Position numbers and translations under genes: made by a program. Positions 61,546-64,000 of a DNA stretch of 64,000 bases are shown piece by piece (position 1 is the first letter of the stretch; the number at the start of each line of letters is the position of its first letter). This DNA comes from Tamarix chinensis (taxonomy: Eukaryota > Streptophyta > Magnoliopsida > Caryophyllales > Tamaricaceae). The DNA lies in the NCBI GenBank assembly GCA_030549775.1, contig CM060176.1, forward strand, positions 99,590,303 to 99,654,302, in the 5' to 3' direction. The notes below the pieces were generated by a model. The model saw only the letters and a list, made by a program, of their open reading frames with translations. It made no database searches and was not told the origin of the DNA.

Positions 61546-62949
61546 ATTTGGATGGTGAAATTTTGTGATATTATAAGGAATAAATTTTATGTGGGCTTTA
61601 TTTCTATTTAATAAATAAGAGGGGAGGGGGACAGTTTCTTAAAATAAATATGTTGGATATGGGTGACAGAGGTATGATCGAGTTTAGAAAATAAGGAAGG
61701 AGCTCTCGATCTAAATTCAACATGTTGTCGTCTCTCAAATTTTATGAACTTGTAGTTAAAAAGTAGTCATTGCCTATTAGGGGTCGTTTGCTATGCTAAC
61801 ATAATAAAATTAATGAACAAACAATTTCCGACTCATTATAATGTAAAATCATTTAATAGGCTACATGTGTATATGGTATATTTTATTTTCATAAATTTTC
61901 TACATTATATTTCATTCAAATATAAACTATTTGATATATTTAGTGTTTATTTATTTATTATTCATAGAAATTCAGTAAGGTCAAGTGCAGTTTATTAGCG
62001 TACAAATAACCTAGAATTCTATATATATATATATATACATACTTTTTATCATAAAATATTAGTGAAGCAAAATTTGAATGACATTCCGCGGTTGGGTTCT
62101 CAAGTCTCAACGGAAGCCCAGTCTCATAATCTTGGATCGCGGGACGTGGAAGTGGGCTCACAACACATGCCTTGACCATGAATCCGCCCAGCTAAAACAT
62201 ACCCATCTTCTTCGAGTGGTCCAATCATCCACCACCATCCATCATATCCCTGTTTGAGAGAGCTATGCTATGTTGGAGGCCGTGTGTTATGTGGCTTTTT
62301 CAACTTGAAGGTCCAAACGATTAAAAGCAGGCTTTGCACTGCAGGATGCGTTTCGGACGACCAAACCATCAGAACTGCACTATAAGCACAAACGTACGGT
62401 CCGGAATCTGCAACCTTTTCAGAGCGCTGAAAATATAGAGACAGCAGAAGCGGTCTTGAGTTCTGCCGATTATTTTCAGCTACGTTGAGTCGATTCAGCA
62501 GTTGATGTCATCTCCGAACATAACTAAAAGCCCAAAAAGACCCTGCCTCTTCTGGAACTGGAGCACCCACCCGCCCAGAGCAAGAAAGAACACAAGCAGA
62601 AAGGAGTCTCAAATCAGGTGTCGTTTTTCCTTCTCTTCATTTCTTTCGGATGTTATTCTAGCTCATTTGAGTGTTCCCTGTTCTTGGGATGCAGTTAAAA
62701 CGTCGGTTGTAGGTTAGTATTTCATTCAAAGTTGCATCTTGTGAGCAGCTTTGCTCCGTGAGGGCGGGTATGAAATCAACCTTGTATATATAATGTACAG
62801 CATTGAGTGTTTTATCAGTATGAGCATCTTTCCTACGGATCTACACAAGTATTCAAAAATCAATGAGCCAGCCTAGGAGACCAGGAACAGAGAGGGGGTG
62901 GGGGGCATACGTACAACGATAATCTGGATACAGAGGGGGATGAAACACC
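61546..62949. other. 3' flank of the GT61 gene and spacer
   Basis: 62.2-62.95 kb has a more balanced composition and probably holds the 3' UTR of the GT61 gene. 61.55-62.1 kb is AT-rich with a short (TA)n near 62025. No other gene; the frame 62502-62717 (plus) has no domain. Confidence 0.5.
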
Positions 62950-64000
62950 TTAGGCATCAAGCAGCTTGATCTGGGTGCCCCTCTTGGAGATCGAGTACTC
63001 GTAAGCACGCATCAATCTCTTACGGAATCTTCTGAGATCCAACTTCACATTCTGATTATCCAAATACGTCTTCTTAACGAACTCCCACCCTTTCTTAGCC
63101 ACACTATCAGGGTCTGTCAGTACAGGATCCTCTTTTCCATAATCATCGTACAACGAGCTCTCCCTCGGGGCGATCTTGTATGGGATATACTTCAAACCGA
63201 GCTTCTTAGCCGGCTCACCATAATAAGTCTCGGCTGCCCATTCGGTTCCAAGAGGGATGACTTGAATGAACACACAGCCAGGTTTCATGAACAGGAAGTG
63301 TGTCATGGCAGCACCATGGGTGCCGATCATGGCATCGCTGGAATTCAATGCCCTATAGATCTTGGCCAGCTCCGTGGTTCGATCAGGCCGTAGTACTTGG
63401 ACTTGAAAACCGATTCCCTCGGCTAATTTCACCAGCTGATCCTCATTGGTTATCGCCCTCGATCCATTCCTAGACAAAATGACCAACTTTGGCTTCTCTG
63501 CTGCCCCCTTCTTCTCTGATTTAAGCAAAGAAACCGATGATGCTGACGGTGAGGATGGCACCGACGACGGAGACATGACAAGCTTCTGTTGCTCTTCCCT
63601 CTCTTCGCCATGAATCAAGTCCCTGATACGTGGCCGGTAGGCTCGATCCAAGACGGCTCGAAAGTCTCTGATGGTCTTCTTTCCTCGCATCAACGAGGAA
63701 TTCACGGTCAGCTCATCGTGGATTCTCAAACCGACAATCGCTTCCGGAAAGCAATGCGTTCTTTTATCTCCATTGTAGTCGACGGGCGGAAAATCGGACA
63801 GACGGGAAAGGATATCGCCATACTTGGTAAACCACCAACTATGGTATTCCACTACGACAAAGACAACCTTCCTCTTAAAGTGCTGGGACGTGATGTACAA
63901 TGGAATTATACCGTCGTTGAACTCGTGGTATACGTTCCCCGTGTACCCACCGGTCGAGAAGAACACCGCAGGAACATCATGAACAACGTCACACGTATGC
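62950..64000 (-). CDS. GT61 family glycosyltransferase, C-terminal part (cut by window edge)
   Basis: The frame is open from the window edge to TAA at 62952-62950, giving 350 codons of the C-terminal part. The visible part begins CDVVHDVPAVFFSTGGYTGN, then VYHEFNDGIIPLYIT, which marks the start of the GT61 catalytic domain. Further on are KLVILSRNGSRAITNE, MIGTHGAAMTHFLFMKPGC and TEWAAETYYGEPAKKLGLKY, all family signatures. Members are Golgi type II membrane proteins that transfer xylose, arabinose or N-acetylglucosamine; the nearest named plant proteins are of the XAT/XYXT1/MUCI21 kind that decorate xylan. Substrate cannot be read from sequence. A Ser-rich stretch (complement of about 63490-63590) separates two conserved blocks. 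The N-terminus, with the expected membrane anchor, lies beyond 64000. Confidence 0.92.
   Translation of the reverse strand, partial: HTCDVVHDVPAVFFSTGGYTGNVYHEFNDGIIPLYITSQHFKRKVVFVVVEYHSWWFTKYGDILSRLSDFPPVDYNGDKRTHCFPEAIVGLRIHDELTVNSSLMRGKKTIRDFRAVLDRAYRPRIRDLIHGEEREEQQKLVMSPSSVPSSPSASSVSLLKSEKKGAAEKPKLVILSRNGSRAITNEDQLVKLAEGIGFQVQVLRPDRTTELAKIYRALNSSDAMIGTHGAAMTHFLFMKPGCVFIQVIPLGTEWAAETYYGEPAKKLGLKYIPYKIAPRESSLYDDYGKEDPVLTDPDSVAKKGWEFVKKTYLDNQNVKLDLRRFRKRLMRAYEYSISKRGTQIKLLDA

Overview
This is a repeat-rich stretch of a flowering-plant nuclear genome. The evidence is spliced genes with GT-AG introns, an intron-containing MIKC-type MADS-box gene, plant-specific families (MIZU-KUSSEI 1, GT61) and plant transposons. 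I cannot name the species. Four protein-coding genes are supported, all on the minus strand. (1) A mitochondrial DAR/MTG1-type circularly permuted GTPase has eight coding exons at 1404-6477, probably with a non-coding first exon near 10.18-10.43 kb. (2) An intronless MIZU-KUSSEI 1-like (DUF617) gene lies at 27226-28194. (3) An AGL15/AGL18-like MADS-box gene has seven coding exons at 49841-55876. (4) The C-terminal part of a GT61 glycosyltransferase lies at 62950-64000 and runs off the right edge.

Most of the rest is mobile DNA in layers. A family of very long LTRs (about 3-4.6 kb, without internal regions) occurs at 12551-16973, 21360-25302, 39208-42333, 42647-47203 and 56753-60818, with a split copy ending at 25930 and fragments near 35.8 and 47.7 kb. 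The copies share TG-type termini, a GGCGGTAACA block just inside the 3' end, a pyrimidine-rich tract and short tandem repeats. Those with readable flanks carry 5-bp target duplications (ATTAT exact; GGATA/AGATA and TATCT/TATAT imperfect). They look like solo LTRs. One (21360-25302) sits inside another, and two more have broken a degenerate L1-type LINE into blocks between 36.2 and 47.3 kb. A TRIM-like mini-retrotransposon is also inserted in that LINE.

Other elements are a decayed Ty1/copia retrotransposon (29692-34633) with LTRs, a tRNA-iMet primer-binding site and remnants of gag, protease, integrase, RT and RNase H; hAT-like MITEs at 34984-35460 and 45985-46633 (8-bp target duplications) and a weaker one at 50848-51463; a tRNA-derived SINE at about 8.89-9.05 kb; and an AT-rich higher-order tandem array at 17.9-18.8 kb. 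The Ile/Tyr-, Pro/Ser- and His-rich open frames in these blocks come from simple repeats and are not genes.

The genes do not form a functional cluster. They cover organelle ribosome assembly, root hydrotropism or a related process, transcriptional control, and cell-wall or glycan synthesis. The most interesting signals are a small hairpin with apparent compensatory base changes repeated four times inside an (AAT)n block (14.97-15.52 kb); the CArG box between TATA and the predicted start of the MADS gene; the long upstream ORF overlapping the MIZ1-like start codon as ATGA; and the recoverable nesting history of the transposons. I did not find a convincing new multi-gene system.
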